From the NCBI RefSeq assembly GCF_007981265.1, contig NZ_CP034363.1, positions 3,844,001-3,908,000 on the forward strand: a stretch of 64,000 nt of DNA. Direction: 5' to 3'. Both the position numbers and the translations under genes were made by a program. Source of the stretch: Pantoea sp. CCBC3-3-1. GTDB taxonomy: Bacteria > Pseudomonadota > Gammaproteobacteria > Enterobacterales > Enterobacteriaceae. Below the pieces are notes generated by a model that saw only the letters and a list, made by a program, of their open reading frames with translations, was not told the DNA's origin and did no database searches. Shown here one piece after another: positions 41,104 to 50,548 of this stretch. Every line of letters starts with the position of its first letter. Position 1 is the first letter of the stretch.

Positions 41104-41161
41104 GTCACACTTTCATACTGTGACGGCAAAATATTTTCGCAAGATCGTCACAGGATGACGA
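41104..41161. repeat. Cluster of GTCACA/TGTGAC inverted repeats upstream of iap
   Basis: GTCACA (41104-41109), CTGTGACG (41118-41125) and CGTCACAG (41146-41153) form overlapping inverted pairs. A further TCGTCA/TGACGA pair spans 41145-41161. They lie within 71 bp of the iap start and could be an operator or leader hairpins. Confidence 0.45.
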
Positions 41162-41174
41162 CTAAGGACGCTAC

Positions 41175-42209
41175 ATGTTTTCCCGACTCCGCCTGAGCGC
41201 GCTGGCCGCGCTGCTCGCTAGCGGTGCGATTTTCCCTCTTCAGGCGGCCACTAACGCCTGTGGCCATCTTGCCGAGCAGCAGTTGCGGCACATCGCGACC
41301 CGGTATCCGGGCCGTATGCCAGGTAGCCCGGCGGAGATGCTGAACGCAGACTACTTACAGCAACAGTTCCAGGCACTGGGCTACGACAGCAATAAACGAA
41401 ATTTCACGCTTCACTATCAGTATAAATCACAGAATGGCCATCTGACGGACCATAACGCGACGGCGACCACGGTGATTGCCGCGCGGGCTGGCGAGGTGCC
41501 ACAGCAGATTATTATCCTGACGCATGCCGATACGTATCTGCCGCAAAGCGACAGCGACAGGCAGCAGAATCTTGGCGGCCTGACGCTACAGGGCGTGGAT
41601 GATAACGCTTCTGGCCTGGGCGTGATGCTGGAGCTGGCACAGCGCCTGAGTAAGGTTCCGCTGCATTACAGTTTGCGTTTTGTGGCGCTGAGCGGCGAGG
41701 AGCTGAATCAGCGCGGCGAGGAGGATTATCTCGCCCGTATGAAGCCAGAAGAGAAGAAAAATACGCTGCTGGTGATCAAACTCGACAGCCTGGTGGTTGG
41801 CGATAAGCTGTATTTCAACAGCGGCGTGAATACGCCCGAACCCGTGGCGCGGCAGACCCGAGATCGGGCGCTGGCCATCGCCCGCTCGGCCCGAATCGCC
41901 GTTTCTACGCGGGGTAAAGCAGTGAAAACCGAGCCTGCGGCAGATTTGTTTGATAAAGCGGGATTCCCGCTGTTGAGCGTGCGTGCCACTAACTGGGATC
42001 TGGGCAAACAGGATGGGAATCAGCAGCGAGCTATCAGCCACCACTTTCCGCAGGGTACCAGCCAACACCAGGCCGCTATTGATAATCTGACTTATCTTGA
42101 CCGCTGGCTGCCTGGCCGTATTACCCAACGGATGCACAACAGCGTACGGATCCTGCTACCGTTGATTACCGAGCTGATTAATCCTAAAACCCCGTCAAAG
42201 GAGTCTTAA
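41175..42209 (+). CDS. iap: Alkaline phosphatase isozyme conversion aminopeptidase
   Basis: Iap is a periplasmic M28-type zinc aminopeptidase known for trimming N-terminal arginine from alkaline phosphatase. The 344-residue protein has a signal peptide ending LQAA (near residue 25). Zinc-ligand candidates are His117 in LTHADTY, Asp142 in GVDDNASG, and the catalytic/ligand pair Glu175-Glu176 in SGEEL. It is divergent from cysG and followed, with a one-base overlap, by a YciI-like gene. Confidence 0.9.
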   Translation: MFSRLRLSALAALLASGAIFPLQAATNACGHLAEQQLRHIATRYPGRMPGSPAEMLNADYLQQQFQALGYDSNKRNFTLHYQYKSQNGHLTDHNATATTVIAARAGEVPQQIIILTHADTYLPQSDSDRQQNLGGLTLQGVDDNASGLGVMLELAQRLSKVPLHYSLRFVALSGEELNQRGEEDYLARMKPEEKKNTLLVIKLDSLVVGDKLYFNSGVNTPEPVARQTRDRALAIARSARIAVSTRGKAVKTEPAADLFDKAGFPLLSVRATNWDLGKQDGNQQRAISHHFPQGTSQHQAAIDNLTYLDRWLPGRITQRMHNSVRILLPLITELINPKTPSKES

Positions 42210-42493
42210 TGTATATCGTTACGCTTAGCTATACCCGCCCGATGGAGGAAGTTGAAGCCGTTCTGGATGCGCATATTGCCTGGCTGGATACGTATTTTGA
42301 CGCCGGTATTTTTATTACCGCGGGCCGTAAGGATCCGCGTACTGGCGGTGTGGTGCTGGTGCGGGATATCGATCGGGATCGGCTGAATGCCATTCTGGCA
42401 GAAGATGCTTTCCAGGCCGTGGCGGAGTATGAAGTGACGAAGGTGAATGTGACGCGGGCGACCGATGAATTTGCCGGGCTAGTGGGGATCTGA
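42209..42493 (+). CDS. YciI-family protein
   Basis: A 94-residue ferredoxin-like small protein. YIVTLSYTRPMEEVEAVLDAHIAWL begins the family fold (here given as YIVTLSYTRP and DAHIAWL), with the conserved aspartate-histidine pair Asp25-His26. FITAGRKDPRTGG follows at about residues 40-52. Family members bind small molecules or act as dehydrochlorinase-like enzymes, but function here is unknown. Its ATG overlaps the iap stop by one base, so the two are co-translated. Confidence 0.85.
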   Translation: MYIVTLSYTRPMEEVEAVLDAHIAWLDTYFDAGIFITAGRKDPRTGGVVLVRDIDRDRLNAILAEDAFQAVAEYEVTKVNVTRATDEFAGLVGI

Positions 42494-42504
42494 GTGGATG
42501 CCTG

Positions 42505-42725
42505 GGCGTTCGCTGTAAGCCGGTGGCTGGTGCTGAACACCGAAGCGCTCGCTGTAAGCCGGTGGCAGGTGCTGAACACCAAAGTGCTCGCTGTAAGCCG
42601 GTGGCTGGTGCTGAACACCAGGGCGTTCGCTGTAAGCCGGTGGCTGGTGCTGAACACCAAAGCGCTCACTGTAAGCCGGTGGCTGGTGCTGAACACCAAA
42701 GCGTTCGCTGTAAGCCGGTGACAGG
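42505..42725. repeat. 39-bp direct tandem repeat, five full copies plus partial
   Basis: Units start at 42511, 42550, 42589, 42628, 42667 and 42706 (the last partial), always 39 bp apart. About 31 bp per unit is nearly invariant (begins CGCTGTAAGCCGGTGGCTGG and ends CTGAACACC), followed by 8 more variable bases. Each unit contains two small hairpins: AGCC-GGT-GGCT and TGGTG-CTGAA-CACCA. Because 39 is a multiple of three and the unit lacks stops in several frames, long ORFs appear on both strands; these are not evidence of coding. There are no unique spacers. Confidence 0.95.
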
Positions 42726-42782
42726 CGCAAAGCCCTCTGGCCGTCCATAAAGACGCAAAAGACGTCGTCCATGACAGCTCGA

Positions 42783-42804
42783 CCTGGGCCGTCCATGGCC
42801 CAGG
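42783..42804. repeat. Perfect hairpin downstream of the tandem repeat
   Basis: CCTGGGCC, loop GTCCAT, GGCCCAGG. An 8-bp GC-rich stem with no T-run, between the tandem repeat and the terminator shared with cysH. The word GTCCAT also recurs at about 42743 and 42767. Confidence 0.6.
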
Positions 42805-42860
42805 ACGCTTTATTCCCGGCCAGGGCGCTTTACGCTTTGAATTCAGGCGTCGTCGGTTAT

Positions 42861-42889
42861 AAAAGGGCGGGATACTTTCCGCCCTTTTT
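42861..42889. terminator. Bidirectional terminator between the iap unit and cysH
   Basis: AAAAGGGCGG (42861-42870) pairs with CCGCCCTTTT (42879-42888) around an 8-nt loop. T-runs follow on both strands, so it can end cysJIH transcripts and those from the iap side. It is directly before the cysH stop. Confidence 0.85.
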
Positions 42890-42890
42890 A

Positions 42891-43622
42891 CTACTCGTGC
42901 AGCCCGCACTCGCGCTTCAGGCCGAAGAAGCGGGTTTCTTCTTCCGCCATGCCCGGCTCCCACTTGCGTGTGGTGTGCGTGTCGCCTACCGACAAATAGC
43001 CCTGCTCCCACAGCGGGTGATAGCCCAGACCGTGTTCTTTAAGGTACTGGTACACCTGCTTGTTGTCCCAGTCGATAATGGGCAGCACTTTAAACACGCC
43101 GCGCTGTATAGCCAGCACCGGCAGGTTGGCACGGCTGCTGGACTGATCGCGGCGCAAACCAGCAAACCACGTCTGTCCATTCAGCGTTTCCAGTGCGCGG
43201 TTCATTGGCTCTACTTTGTTGATGTCGTTGTAGCGCTCAATGCCTTCCACGCCCTGCTCCCAAAGCTTACCGTAGCGCGCTTCCTGCCAGGCCGCGCTCT
43301 GTTCAGCGCGGAAGACTTTCAGGTTCAGGCCAAGCTTGTCGGTCAGCTCATCGATAAACTGATAGGTTTCAGGAAACAGATAGCCGGTATCGGTGAGGAT
43401 CACCGGAATATCCGGTTTGATCTGGGAAACCAGATGCAGGCTTACCGCCGCCTGAATGCCAAAGCTGGAGGAGAGCACCGCTTCACCGGGCAGGTTTTCC
43501 AGCGCCCAGATCACGCGATCCTGAGCGGACAGCTTTTCCAGCTTAGTGTTAACTTCAGCGAGCGCCATTACGCGCTCCACTTTAGGCAAATCGTTCAGTG
43601 CTGCGAGATCGAGTACAGCCAT
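42891..43622 (-). CDS. cysH: Phosphoadenylyl-sulfate (PAPS) reductase
   Basis: CysH reduces PAPS to sulfite using thioredoxin or glutaredoxin. The 243-residue protein has the PP-loop-like [12 protein letters not shown] near 49-60, the [12 protein letters not shown] segment, and the catalytic ECGLHE end with Cys239. It lacks the paired cysteines of APS reductases, consistent with a PAPS enzyme. It is 12 bp after cysI. Confidence 0.98.
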   Translation of the reverse strand: MAVLDLAALNDLPKVERVMALAEVNTKLEKLSAQDRVIWALENLPGEAVLSSSFGIQAAVSLHLVSQIKPDIPVILTDTGYLFPETYQFIDELTDKLGLNLKVFRAEQSAAWQEARYGKLWEQGVEGIERYNDINKVEPMNRALETLNGQTWFAGLRRDQSSSRANLPVLAIQRGVFKVLPIIDWDNKQVYQYLKEHGLGYHPLWEQGYLSVGDTHTTRKWEPGMAEEETRFFGLKRECGLHE

Positions 43623-43634
43623 TACACGCCTCCG

Positions 43635-45350
43635 TTATTGCCAGAAATCACGGGCCGGATCGAGAACCGGTTTCACCACGCCAGCGCGAATAGTGAAATC
43701 GCCAAAGCCTTCACCCGCTTCGCGCTCTGCCGACCAGCGGCCCAATAATTCATCAAGGGTAGCTAAAATTTCGTCTTCAGTAATGTTCTCGCGATACATG
43801 CGCGGGATACGCGTACCGATACGGTTGCCCCCCAAATGCAGGTTATAACGGCCCGGCGCCTTGCCCACCAGCCCAACTTCGGCCAGCAGCGCACGACCAC
43901 AGCCGTTAGGACAGCCGGTCACGCGCAGCACGATGTGCTCATCGCCCACGCCGTGTGCATTCATCAAACCTTCTACGCGGGTAACGAATTCAGGCAGGAA
44001 ACGTTCGGCTTCCGCCATTGCCAGCGGGCAGGTTGGAAACGCGACGCAGGCCATCGAATTTTCACGCTGCGCGGTCACGTTTTCCATCAGGCCATGATCG
44101 CGGGCAAGCCGCTCGATAGCCTGTTTCTGCGCTTCCGGAACGCCTGCAACGATCAGGTTTTGGTTCGCGGTCAGACGGAAATCGCCCTGATGGATTTTGG
44201 CGATCTCAGCCAGTCCGGTTTTCAGCGGGCGGCCAGGATAGTCGAGAATACGGCCGTTTTCGATAAACAGCGTCAGGTGCCATTTGTCGTCGATGCCTTT
44301 TACCCAGCCAAAGCGGTCGCCACGCGTGGTGAATTCATAAGGGCGGATTGGCTCGAACGTTATTCCAGCACGTCGTTCCACTTCCTGCTTAAAGGTTTCC
44401 ACGCCCACGCGCTCCAGCGTGTATTTGGTTTTGGCATTTTTACGATCGGTACGGTTGCCCCAGTCGCGCTGGGTCGTCACTACCGCTTCCGCCACGTCGA
44501 GGATTTTTTCAACCGGCAGATAACCAAACTCGCTGGCGGTGCGCGCATAGGTCGCTTTGTTACCGTGATCGATAGATAGCCCGCCACCGACCAGCAGGTT
44601 AAAGCCAATCAGCTTGCCGTTTTCGGCAATGGCGATAAAGTTCAGGTCGTTGGCGTGCAGATCCACATCGTTATGCGGCGGCACTACCACGGTGGTTTTG
44701 AACTTACGCGGCAGATAAGTTTCGCCCAGAATCGGCTCTTTGTCGGTGGTCGCGACTTTTTCCTGATCCAGCCAGATTTCCGCGTAGGCACGAGTTTGCG
44801 GCAGCAGATGTTCGGAAAGTTTCTTCGCCCACTCGTACGCTTCCTGATGCAGTTCAGACTCTACCGGGTTAGAGCTGCACAGCACGTTACGGTTCACATC
44901 GTTGGCGGTGGCCAGTGCATCCAGGCCCACCTCATGCAGCATCTGGTGCGCAGGCTTCACGTTACCTTTCAGGATGCCGTGGAACTGGAACGTCTGACGG
45001 TTGGTCAGGCGAATGCTGCCGTAGAGCGTGTTGTCTTCGGCAAACTTATCAATGCCCAGCCACTGTTTCGGCGTCATGATCCCGCCAGGCAGACGGCAGC
45101 GCAGCATCATCGCGTGACGCGGCTCCAGCTTCTGCTCGGCACGCTCGGCACGGATATCGCGGTCGTCCTGCTGGTACATACCGTGGAAACGGATCAGCAG
45201 GAAGTTATCGCCGGTGAAGCCACCGGTCAGGCCGTCATGCAGATCTTCGGCAATGGTGCCGCGCAGATAGTTGCTCTCTTTTTTCAGGCGCTCGGCGTCA
45301 ACCAGCTTGCCTTCAACCACCAGCGGTCCAGGATGTTTTTCGTCAGTCAT
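43635..45350 (-). CDS. cysI: Sulfite reductase hemoprotein, beta subunit
   Basis: CysI reduces sulfite to sulfide in a six-electron reaction at a siroheme coupled to a 4Fe-4S cluster. The 571-residue protein has the cluster cysteines in CVAFPTC and CPNGC, near residues 434-440 and 479-483 in E. coli numbering. Two ferredoxin-like repeats are preserved. The siroheme it needs is made by CysG, encoded 4 kb away. It shares one base with cysJ. Confidence 0.98.
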   Translation of the reverse strand: MTDEKHPGPLVVEGKLVDAERLKKESNYLRGTIAEDLHDGLTGGFTGDNFLLIRFHGMYQQDDRDIRAERAEQKLEPRHAMMLRCRLPGGIMTPKQWLGIDKFAEDNTLYGSIRLTNRQTFQFHGILKGNVKPAHQMLHEVGLDALATANDVNRNVLCSSNPVESELHQEAYEWAKKLSEHLLPQTRAYAEIWLDQEKVATTDKEPILGETYLPRKFKTTVVVPPHNDVDLHANDLNFIAIAENGKLIGFNLLVGGGLSIDHGNKATYARTASEFGYLPVEKILDVAEAVVTTQRDWGNRTDRKNAKTKYTLERVGVETFKQEVERRAGITFEPIRPYEFTTRGDRFGWVKGIDDKWHLTLFIENGRILDYPGRPLKTGLAEIAKIHQGDFRLTANQNLIVAGVPEAQKQAIERLARDHGLMENVTAQRENSMACVAFPTCPLAMAEAERFLPEFVTRVEGLMNAHGVGDEHIVLRVTGCPNGCGRALLAEVGLVGKAPGRYNLHLGGNRIGTRIPRMYRENITEDEILATLDELLGRWSAEREAGEGFGDFTIRAGVVKPVLDPARDFWQ

Positions 45351-47155
45351 TAGTAAACGTCTCGCTGATAACGGCGCTCAATGCGCAGCTCACTTAAAAA
45401 TTCATCGGCGGTCTCTAAATCCATGCCACCGTGTTCTGATACGACTTCCAGTAATGCTTTTTCGACATCTTTTGCCATGCGGTTAGCATCGCCGCAAACA
45501 TAAATGTGTGCGCCCTGCTCAATCCAGCGCCAGACTTCCTGCCCTTTTTCGCGGATTTTATCCTGCACGTAGACTTTATGCTGCTGGTCGCGGGACCAGG
45601 CCAGATCGATATGGGTCAGCAGGCCATCCTTCACGTAGCGCTGCCACTCAACCTGATACAGGAAATCTTCGGTAAAATGCGGATTGCCGAAGAACAGCCA
45701 GTTTTTACCTTCTGCCCCATCGTTATCGCGCTGCTGCATAAACGCGCGGAACGGCGCGATGCCGGTGCCCGGCCCAATCATGATGACCGGCGTTTCCGGG
45801 TTTGCCGGTAAACGTAAGTTATCATTGTGCTCGATGAACACGCGAATTTCGCCATCTTCTTCCAGGCGATCGGCCAGGAAGCTGGAAGCCCCGCCTGCGC
45901 GGGCACGTCCATCGATTTCATAGCGCACGGCACCCACGGTGATATGCACCTCGGATTCGCTTTCCGCCTGTGAAGAAGCGATGGAGTAAAGGCGCGGCGT
46001 CAGCGGACGCAGCAGCTCAAGCAGCTGTTCTGCTCTCAGCTCAACCGGTGCCTGGCGAACCATATCCACAATTGGCGTTGACTGCGCATACTGTTGCAGG
46101 CGGCTCTTATCGCTCACCAGCTCCAGCAGCTTCTCGTCGCGGCACAACGTGCCGTATTGCTCAACGATCTGCGTCGTATTCACCGTCAGTTCAAAATGTT
46201 TCTGCAAGGCTTCAGCCAGCGGCAGCGTCTGTCCGTGAACCTGAACGTCCTCATCGCCTTTCAGCCACAGCAGTTCAACCAGTTCCTGCACCAGCGCGGG
46301 ATCGTTTTCATACCACACGCCGAGCGCGTCGCCAGGCTGATAGCGCAGGCCCGAATCGCCGAGATCGATTTCGATATGGCGCACATCTTTATCTGAGTTA
46401 CGACCGGTAATTTTTTGGTTCACCGCAAAGCTGGCGGTCAGCGGCTCTTCTTTAGTATACGGGCTGCTGAAAACTTCGTTTACCGTGCCCGCCGCGGTAA
46501 CAGCGGCAACGGCTGGCGATTCGCTCGGCACGCGTGCTTTCAGCACGTCAACGATTTGCTTGCGCCATTTTTCAGCGTCTGCGGCGAATTCAACGTCGGC
46601 ATCGACGCGATCCAGCAGGCGTTCGCCGCCCATTTCCGCCAGCTTGCTGTCGAAGTCTTTACCGGCCTGGCTGAAGAATTCATAAGAGGTGTCGCCCAGA
46701 CCAAAGACCGCGAAGGCGGTATTGTCCAGCTTCGGCGCTTTCTTCGACATCAGGTATTTGTGTAGCGCCACGGCTTCTTCCGGCGGCTCGCCTTCACCCT
46801 GCGTGGAGGTAATGACGACCAGCAATTTTTCCTGCGCAATCTGCTTAAATTTATAATCGCCGGCATTGACCAGGTTGACGTTCAGTTTGGCAGCCAGCAG
46901 GTCATCACGCAGCTGTTCGGCTACGCGACGGGCGTTACCGGTCTGGGAAGCAGACAGCAAAGTAATGGTTGGCGTGTCGACCGGTGCAGGCGCGCTAACG
47001 GCAGCGGTGCCCGGTGCCTGGTTGACCATGCCCCAGAAATAGCCGGAAAGCCATGCCAGTTGCGTTGTGGAAAAATCACCGGTCGCCGCCTGCAAGCGGG
47101 CGAGTTGTTCCGGCTGAAGCGGAAGCAGAGAACCTGGAGGTGCCTGAGTCGTCAT
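45350..47155 (-). CDS. cysJ: Sulfite reductase flavoprotein, alpha subunit
   Basis: CysJ carries FMN and FAD and passes electrons from NADPH to CysI. The 601-residue protein has an N-terminal flavodoxin domain ([16 protein letters not shown] near 68-83 and [11 protein letters not shown] further on) and a connecting domain. The FAD motif RLYSIASS and the NADPH-binding [12 protein letters not shown] follow, and the C-terminal tyrosine is present (RDVY). It is the first gene of cysJIH. Confidence 0.98.
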   Translation of the reverse strand: MTTQAPPGSLLPLQPEQLARLQAATGDFSTTQLAWLSGYFWGMVNQAPGTAAVSAPAPVDTPTITLLSASQTGNARRVAEQLRDDLLAAKLNVNLVNAGDYKFKQIAQEKLLVVITSTQGEGEPPEEAVALHKYLMSKKAPKLDNTAFAVFGLGDTSYEFFSQAGKDFDSKLAEMGGERLLDRVDADVEFAADAEKWRKQIVDVLKARVPSESPAVAAVTAAGTVNEVFSSPYTKEEPLTASFAVNQKITGRNSDKDVRHIEIDLGDSGLRYQPGDALGVWYENDPALVQELVELLWLKGDEDVQVHGQTLPLAEALQKHFELTVNTTQIVEQYGTLCRDEKLLELVSDKSRLQQYAQSTPIVDMVRQAPVELRAEQLLELLRPLTPRLYSIASSQAESESEVHITVGAVRYEIDGRARAGGASSFLADRLEEDGEIRVFIEHNDNLRLPANPETPVIMIGPGTGIAPFRAFMQQRDNDGAEGKNWLFFGNPHFTEDFLYQVEWQRYVKDGLLTHIDLAWSRDQQHKVYVQDKIREKGQEVWRWIEQGAHIYVCGDANRMAKDVEKALLEVVSEHGGMDLETADEFLSELRIERRYQRDVY

Positions 47156-47231
47156 TGCGTTAAATGTTCCAGTAGGGATAGTCCGGGCCGTTAAGCCAGC
47201 AAGATGGGGTTAGGGTAACGACTGACATAAT

Positions 47232-47249
47232 AACCCTTAAATAAGGGTT
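47232..47249. promoter_or_regulatory. Palindrome in the cysJ promoter region
   Basis: AACCCTTA and TAAGGGTT, 8-bp perfect arms with a 2-bp centre, 77 bp upstream of cysJ. It lies just upstream of a minus-strand TATTAT that could be the -10. It could be a binding site for CysB or another regulator. Confidence 0.4.
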
Positions 47250-47455
47250 GGTAATATTAAATAACCAAAATGACTAAACGGTTTTACAAGTAAGACATAG
47301 TAGATAAACAGGTTAATTAATTTGCAATATATCAGTTAGTTAGGATCGGCACCTTTCTGTTACGCCGCGCCGGCACGGAATCCATGGGGAAACGGGTGCG
47401 AAAAAAGGCTTTTTCGGGTAGACTTCGCCCGTTTTCCCAGAATGAGACTGTGTTT

Positions 47456-47815
47456 ATGGCTACCACGCTGTTTAAAGATTTCGTATTTGAGGCTGCTCAC
47501 CATCTGCCTAACGTGCCTGCCGGGCACAAATGTGGGCGCCTGCATGGGCACTCTTTTTTGGTGCGGCTCGAAATTACCGGCGAAGTGGATGCGCATACCG
47601 GTTGGATTATCGATTTTGCCGAGTTGAAAGCGGCGTTTAAACCGATTTATGACCGCCTGGATCACTACTATCTGAACGAGATCCCGGGCCTTGAGAATCC
47701 CACCAGTGAAGTGCTGGCTAAATGGATTTGGGACCAGATGAAGCCGCAGCTGCCGCTGTTGAGCGCCGTGATGATTAAAGAAACCTGTACCGCAGGCTGC
47801 GTGTATAAAGGTTAA
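47456..47815 (+). CDS. queD: 6-carboxy-5,6,7,8-tetrahydropterin synthase
   Basis: QueD converts dihydroneopterin triphosphate to carboxytetrahydropterin, an early step to queuosine. I chose the ATG at 47456 (119 residues, starting [15 protein letters not shown]) to match homologues; a longer frame from 47384 adds 24 unrelated residues. Zinc ligands are His15, His30 and His32 (HLHGH region) and the catalytic cysteine is Cys26 in [10 protein letters not shown]. Its pathway partner queE lies 13 kb away across the Tad locus. Confidence 0.97.
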   Translation: MATTLFKDFVFEAAHHLPNVPAGHKCGRLHGHSFLVRLEITGEVDAHTGWIIDFAELKAAFKPIYDRLDHYYLNEIPGLENPTSEVLAKWIWDQMKPQLPLLSAVMIKETCTAGCVYKG

Positions 47816-47820
47816 CCTGT

Positions 47821-47858
47821 CGGGATCGGCCGCGGCCGATCCCGTTCCTTGTTTCTTT
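47821..47858 (+). terminator. Rho-independent terminator of queD
   Basis: A 24-bp perfect palindrome (CGGGATCGGCCG with CGGCCGATCCCG) is followed by a T-rich tail TTCCTTGTTTCTTTT. It starts 6 bp after the queD stop and ends at the tadG stop on the other strand, so it probably limits read-through both ways. Confidence 0.85.
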
Positions 47859-49562
47859 TCAGCTGGCAAAGTGCCCGGTTTCGTCGTTCATAAAACCTTT
47901 AATGGTTTTAAGCAGCTCATCTTTATCATCAGCCGTGGCGGCATTGTTTGTGCCCACGCAATGCTCTGCCCATATCGTATGCCATTGTTTAGCTTGTTTT
48001 ATTGGTATGGCATAGACCCCTTCCGAATAGGTAATAAAATACATTTCTACTCTGCTGGTATTGGTTTCGCCGCGTTCTTTGATCCCCGCTTTGATTTTTT
48101 CGCACAGCTGATATTGCTTTAGCCACTTCTCCGTGACGTCAGCATTAGGCTGGAGATAATCGACCCGGCGTGAAATGATAATAAAAACCTTACGCTTATT
48201 GCGTCCTTTCATCATCACCGGTACGGAACGAACCAGCCCGGAAGAAATTTGCGTCCAGGATCCGGCCTGAGACATGTTTTCAACCTGAGCCAGCTCGCTT
48301 TTATCGTTGGTTAACTCAATCAGCCACGAAAAGGGGGCTGCCTGGCTTAAATCGTTATCAGGTAAAGCAGGATTATAACCGCCGGCATTTTCACACATCA
48401 TTTGAAAAGGACGAAAGGTAGATAGAGTGCTGCGCGACCACAGCAGCGGATAGGTAATAACAGCGTTATTCGAAAACATATTGTTAAGCGTGGCCTGATA
48501 ATCAATGGCATTATCATTAAATAACGAATTCCACTTATACTGCATTAAAACTACGTGTCTGGCCTTTGCTCTTTCACTGGCAATAATACGCTGCGAACGC
48601 TCGGAGAAAATATCATCATCGGGATAGTTTCCGTCGTGACAGGAGTACTCCCCCCTGCCCTCTTTAGAACCATATTTTTTATTCTTTGCACACCAGCGAG
48701 CAAGCACAAGCACATCATCCGTGGGAGGGTTAAAGTAGAGTCCCCCTACGTAGTAACGATAAAAATCAAAGCGTCCTCTGTCCATAGTGTACATAAACTG
48801 ATTAAATGTAGCAGTGCTCTGATTATTAATACTTTTATCACCCCAAAAGGTATAATCAATATCGTAACCTTCATTGGGAACAAATAGCAGCGAACAGCCG
48901 ACCCGCTGGCCTCCACGCTGGTTTTTACCGGGAAGTTTTACCGGCACGCCGATCGTGTAAGGCACCAGCGCTATTTTATTTTCCGGGTTATTTTTTAAGG
49001 CATATTCACTCACTTCGTTTACCACGCTTTTGAGGCTGGTGAATGACTGTCGTGACGCTGAATTCGTGAAATCAACCACAAGCACATAATCAGCCGGAAC
49101 GGAACTGTATTTTTTAATCCTCACATTGCCGGATCCAATCGCCAGATTGCGCTCGAGCCCGCTCACCATTTTTGCAGTGAAAAGAATGGGCACTTTTATT
49201 ACAGCGCTAATATCGTAACCGGTATAGCTAACGCTGTCCTGGTCAACCTCATGAAAGGCGCTGGCAATATCAATATGGCTAATCGCCAGCTTTTCAGGGA
49301 AGTAATAATCAATATAGTGAGTAATTATCTGCTTCGCGGTGGTTATCTCCTCCGGGCTCATCTCATATTTGCCTCCTGCCGCCACGGCCAGCGAGGCTTC
49401 CCCCACCGCCCTTGCCAGCCGCGCTTTTTGCGAAAGTGCCTGAGCGCCATCCAGGCCAAAGGCCATCATAGCGACTAATGCAGGCAGAATAATGGCGAAG
49501 GCAGGGGTTAAAGCGCCTTTCTGGCGGGTCATCCATTTTTTAAACAGAGAAATTACAGGCAT
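47859..49562 (-). CDS. tadG: Tad pilus assembly protein TadG
   Basis: A 567-residue membrane-anchored protein, last gene of the Tad operon. One N-terminal helix (about residues 16-38, GALTPAFAIILPALVAMM) resembles the TadE-like prepilin helix but has proline where glutamate is usual at +5. The rest is extracytoplasmic and contains a von Willebrand-A-like domain starting YVLVVDFTNSAS, a MIDAS-like DxTxS variant, with several cysteines in the insertion. TadG proteins are needed for pilus production or anchoring in other species. It overlaps the upstream small ORF by 10 bp. Confidence 0.85.
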   Translation of the reverse strand: MPVISLFKKWMTRQKGALTPAFAIILPALVAMMAFGLDGAQALSQKARLARAVGEASLAVAAGGKYEMSPEEITTAKQIITHYIDYYFPEKLAISHIDIASAFHEVDQDSVSYTGYDISAVIKVPILFTAKMVSGLERNLAIGSGNVRIKKYSSVPADYVLVVDFTNSASRQSFTSLKSVVNEVSEYALKNNPENKIALVPYTIGVPVKLPGKNQRGGQRVGCSLLFVPNEGYDIDYTFWGDKSINNQSTATFNQFMYTMDRGRFDFYRYYVGGLYFNPPTDDVLVLARWCAKNKKYGSKEGRGEYSCHDGNYPDDDIFSERSQRIIASERAKARHVVLMQYKWNSLFNDNAIDYQATLNNMFSNNAVITYPLLWSRSTLSTFRPFQMMCENAGGYNPALPDNDLSQAAPFSWLIELTNDKSELAQVENMSQAGSWTQISSGLVRSVPVMMKGRNKRKVFIIISRRVDYLQPNADVTEKWLKQYQLCEKIKAGIKERGETNTSRVEMYFITYSEGVYAIPIKQAKQWHTIWAEHCVGTNNAATADDKDELLKTIKGFMNDETGHFAS

Positions 49563-49939
49563 GTCCGTATCTCCTGTGCCGCAGTGAATTTTTCAGCTCG
49601 CATCTTTCCTCCTTTCAGGCAAATCAAGGCGGGGATTTCCCCTGGCCGATATTTCCCTACCCAGGCCCCGCTTCCCGCCTTGATATAGTTAGCGGGCCCC
49701 AGAACGTAATTGCCTCGGGGATAAATATCGACGATGGTGACGGTAAGCCGGCTGCGGATTTGCTGGCTGTAAGCCAGCTGACGATTAATATCCTGTACTA
49801 AGGTTGTTTGCGTGAGAAAAGCCGAATTGATAAAAACGATCGCTTCAGTAGGTTGCCTCTCCGGCTGCTTTTTTCCTGCCGCCGTCTGATGCGACGCCAG
49901 TAAAAGCAGCGGCAGAATTTTGCAGATAGCGCTGAACAT
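49553..49939 (-). CDS. Small secreted protein of unknown function in the Tad operon
   Basis: A 128-residue protein with a signal peptide (ends TAAG, near residue 22). After a charged stretch it has EAIVFINSAFL, a central IVDIYPRGNYVL, and IPALICLKGGKM, ending IRTCL. Two cysteines remain in the mature form. The pattern is loosely like thioredoxin-fold TrbC-type proteins, but I cannot support a family. It lies between tadF and tadG, overlapping tadG by 10 bp and 9 bp after tadF, so it belongs to the operon. The classic order (tadE-F-G) has no gene here. Confidence 0.75.
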   Translation of the reverse strand: MFSAICKILPLLLLASHQTAAGKKQPERQPTEAIVFINSAFLTQTTLVQDINRQLAYSQQIRSRLTVTIVDIYPRGNYVLGPANYIKAGSGAWVGKYRPGEIPALICLKGGKMRAEKFTAAQEIRTCL

Positions 49940-49948
49940 GGCGTCGTC

Positions 49949-50548
49949 CTATCGCGGCAGCGCCACGTTAGAAATAATAATACGCTCCGGTAACGCGCCG
50001 ACGCCCTGGAGCAGTTTATGCAGGCTGTTTTCCGGCGTCGGCACGCTCAGCGTTACCTGGTAAAGCGGCATCCAGCGGCTGGCACTGCTCCAGGGTGAAA
50101 GTTCGGTCAGGGCTTCCAGCCGGGTGATGGGTTGAGTCCGACAGTTGGCCGCTCCGCTAAAAAATATCGTGCTTGCCGCCACGCTTTTTATCTTCTCGTC
50201 TTTAAAGACGATTTGTTCCACGGTCAGGCACAGCTGCTGCGCTCCCGTTTTGCCAAACATAACGCCCGCCAGTTTGGCCAGCTCGTCAAGCTGTACCTGT
50301 GTCACCGCTTCATCGGCATCATAAAGCCAGGTTCTTTCTCGCAAAACCGAGGTTAATGAATAGTTTACGGCTTCGGCGCGGCTGCGCAATGTCAGGTAGA
50401 AACCGTAATCCGTGACGGCAATCACTAAGATGACGAGCAGAGAAAAAATAAAGGCAGCCTCTACGGCAACCACGGCGGAAGCGTCACCTGCGCGGGCAAA
50501 CAGGCCTTTGCTCAGGCTACATATCTTTGAAATGGGCACTGGTTTCAT
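49949..50548 (-). CDS. tadF: Tad pseudopilin TadF
   Basis: A 199-residue prepilin-like protein. A basic N-terminus precedes SAVVAVEAAFIFSLLVILVI. Glu30 would be the +5 glutamate, putting prepilin cleavage after Ala25 rather than the usual glycine. A periplasmic domain with two cysteines follows. TadE and TadF are minor pseudopilins processed by TadV. Its start overlaps tadE by 32 bp. Confidence 0.82.
   Translation of the reverse strand: MKPVPISKICSLSKGLFARAGDASAVVAVEAAFIFSLLVILVIAVTDYGFYLTLRSRAEAVNYSLTSVLRERTWLYDADEAVTQVQLDELAKLAGVMFGKTGAQQLCLTVEQIVFKDEKIKSVAASTIFFSGAANCRTQPITRLEALTELSPWSSASRWMPLYQVTLSVPTPENSLHKLLQGVGALPERIIISNVALPR

Noticed and set aside
42505..42725. CRISPR array beside iap
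   Set aside because: The units are contiguous 39-bp copies with at most 8 variable bases between conserved cores. There are no unique 30-bp spacers and no cas genes nearby.
42229..43011. Long ORFs across the tandem repeat on both strands (260, 105, 75 and 75 codons)
   Set aside because: A stop-free unit whose length is a multiple of three keeps several frames open at once. None has a convincing ribosome site, and one overlaps the YciI-like gene antisense.
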